A DNA stretch of 64,000 nucleotides, taken from assembly GCA_963675945.1 (NCBI GenBank), contig OY780932.1, positions 372,001 to 436,000 of the forward strand, given 5' to 3'. Made by a program: the position numbers and the translations under genes. Below the pieces are notes generated by a model, which saw only the letters and a list, made by a program, of their open reading frames with translations, was not told the DNA's origin and searched no databases. Position 1 is the first letter of the stretch. Each line of letters starts with the position of its first letter. This DNA is from G963556115 sp963675945. Lineage in GTDB: Bacteria; Planctomycetota; SZUA-567. Of the stretch, positions 62,516-64,000 are shown in pieces.

Positions 62516-64000
62516 CTTTATCCTCCTCAATCACAGATTCATTCTCCGCAGCATAATCCTTAGCTAGCGAACGCAAGAGAATCTCGGTCTCTGCCATATT
62601 CTCGCCGAGATTTGCCGCAATTGACTGCACCGTCTCCAAATTCTTCTTGATCACCATCCGCGCCCGCTCGGCAATCTGCTCCCGCCTCATCCCGGGATTG
62701 GTCACATCAGCAATCACCGCTCCAACCGTACGCCCTGTCTCGATAGTAAAAATAGATACATCCAATATCTTATCCCAGGCTTTGAGGGAACTTTTATGGA
62801 TATCAATGCCAGTATCCAGATTCTCTTTGAAGAGGTGAGCAAACGGGATCAGCTTCTGCAGATTCGCTCCCGCCATCCCCTCCGAGGCCTCCCAGATATC
62901 CAGCGCATCCCCGCCGACAAGTGACGCAAAGTGCTTGTTACTCTCGAGTACTTTGAGTTCGCCATCAACAATAACCACAGCCGAGGGCATACATCTGATC
63001 ATGGCATTGGCCTTCTTCTGCGCCATATTCCGCAGGTACGACAAACACATTACCGGCTCGGCTCTACCCTCCAGCAAAGCCTTGGCAAATTCTCTGCAAG
63101 TATCGTAACCACAGCCACCGCAGTTCAACTCATCCTCTTCAGAACTCTTCCCTACCCGGAGTAAGGACTCACGTAGCTGCTCCTCGCCACAGCTCTGTTT
63201 AGCGATAATCTCATTCAGATACGCCCCGTCAACGCCGATATCCTTCCCGACAACCGAAGGAATCTCAGGCAGCTGCGCCTTATTCAGAGTCTCCACAATA
63301 TTAAGCAGCCCCGGACGATTCTCACTCATACACGGGCCATTGATACAACCGCCTTTACAGGCGAGCATCTCCAGAAACACCGGCTTCTTCAAATCGTTGA
63401 TATTCAGACCGGTCAAAGCCTGCTCAATATCTGGTATACCCGATATTGTTACATACTGTATATCACCACCGCCACGAAGCTTGATGGTATCTAGCATTCC
63501 GCCCTCAACGGGGTAGATCTTTCCGTCTTCAGCCTTCTGCGGTACAAATTCCTCTTCAGTCTTAACCAAAATCTTCTCCGGCTCAATACCCTTGCTGGCA
63601 AACCACTCATGCAGATCCTTGAAGGTGAGCGAACAATTCAAGAGATCCCCTCTGGCATCAGCTTCATTCTTTTTAGCAATACAAGGGCTGAAGAAGACAA
63701 TCTTGACCTCCTCCCCATAGGTCTGCTTCAAGAGCTCACAATGTGCCAACACCGGTGAGATAACATCGGTTATACACTCGGTAAACTCTGAGAGATATTT
63801 ACTGATAAAAGCATCCGCTGCCGGGCAAGCCGAAGACAGCACCAGCTTTTTATCCGAATGCCTCAACTCTTCAGCCAGGCGCTGCGAGATCATCTGCGCC
63901 CCCAGCGCGGTCTCGCTCACCATATCGAAACCGAGCATTTTCAAAGCCTTTATCATCTGCGAATCCGAGCAATCCGGAAATTCACTCGCCCAGGACGGCG
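62505..64000 (-). CDS. [FeFe]-hydrogenase large-subunit-like protein with 4Fe-4S and PAS domains, 5' end outside window
   Basis: The frame is open to the right edge, so the N-terminus, probably with ferredoxin-like clusters, is missing. The H-cluster motifs are present in divergent form: LSSACPAAD for the usual TSCCPAW, FFSPCIAKKNEAD, and MLACKGGCINGPC. A 4Fe-4S module follows (CGGCGYDTCREFAKALLEGRAEPVMC), then a PAS domain (about the last 170 residues). The altered first motif, the PAS domain and coupling to a SpoIIE phosphatase match the putative sensory hydrogenases (HydS-like) rather than a bulk catalytic enzyme. Confidence 0.9.
   Translation of the reverse strand, partial: PSWASEFPDCSDSQMIKALKMLGFDMVSETALGAQMISQRLAEELRHSDKKLVLSSACPAADAFISKYLSEFTECITDVISPVLAHCELLKQTYGEEVKIVFFSPCIAKKNEADARGDLLNCSLTFKDLHEWFASKGIEPEKILVKTEEEFVPQKAEDGKIYPVEGGMLDTIKLRGGGDIQYVTISGIPDIEQALTGLNINDLKKPVFLEMLACKGGCINGPCMSENRPGLLNIVETLNKAQLPEIPSVVGKDIGVDGAYLNEIIAKQSCGEEQLRESLLRVGKSSEEDELNCGGCGYDTCREFAKALLEGRAEPVMCLSYLRNMAQKKANAMIRCMPSAVVIVDGELKVLESNKHFASLVGGDALDIWEASEGMAGANLQKLIPFAHLFKENLDTGIDIHKSSLKAWDKILDVSIFTIETGRTVGAVIADVTNPGMRREQIAERARMVIKKNLETVQSIAANLGENMAETEILLRSLAKDYAAENESVIEEDKGVQ

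Overview
The window reads as chromosomal DNA of a diderm, anaerobic or fermentative bacterium. It encodes an autotransporter with a C-terminal outer-membrane barrel, a TolC-family outer-membrane protein, several exported enzymes and a sensory-type [FeFe]-hydrogenase protein paired with a SpoIIE phosphatase. The combination would fit a Lentisphaerota/PVC-type or similar host-associated anaerobe, but that placement is a guess from gene content. No rRNA or complete tRNA is present.

Left part (1-23.4 kb), accessory DNA. Three unidentified genes (1-1497) are followed by a CRISPR region. It holds two arrays with nearly identical ~260 bp leaders (1614-1875, 5001-5261) and 35 bp repeats ending in ATTGAAAC. 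Between them lies a Cas6-like gene with a C-terminal reverse-transcriptase-like region whose catalytic aspartates appear lost. After the second array comes a Card1/Can2-type CARF nuclease. No cas1, cas2 or cas10 is visible. Most array 1 spacers, read in reverse complement, look like translation start regions (Shine-Dalgarno plus ATG), so their crRNAs would be antisense to mRNA 5' ends. A ~79 bp GC-rich palindromic element sits at one exact point inside several leader-distal repeats, flanked by ATTGA duplications. A convergent five-gene operon (18.9 to 7.5 kb, minus strand) encodes a giant DUF4347 surface protein, a TolC-like lipoprotein, two HlyD-type adaptors (one with a GAF-like domain) and an M50 protease-HlyD fusion. 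It looks like a dedicated exporter without an ABC ATPase. Next come an IS3-family element, decayed DNA with a frameshifted DUF1016 nuclease remnant, and a tyrosine integrase ending beside a 3' tRNA-Met(CAT) fragment, a probable attachment site and island boundary.

Middle (23.6-50.8 kb). This part holds an exported glutaminase, a TcdA/B-like glycosyltransferase fused to a GNAT domain, a MATE exporter, an NhaC antiporter and a ~10 kb autotransporter gene broken by one frameshift. It also holds an exported phosphatidylserine-decarboxylase-family enzyme, a cysteine desulfidase/permease pair (cyuA-cyuP-like), an exported nucleoside hydrolase, an exported ADA2-like adenosine deaminase, a DUF805 protein and a divergent AraC regulator/MFS pair. 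Together these suggest scavenging of amino acids and nucleosides outside the cytoplasm.

Right part (50.9-64 kb), mostly housekeeping: fusA, a Nudix hydrolase, a small lipoprotein, uvrA, an unidentified exported protein, cstA, and a SpoIIE phosphatase overlapping an [FeFe]-hydrogenase/PAS sensory protein that runs off the right edge.
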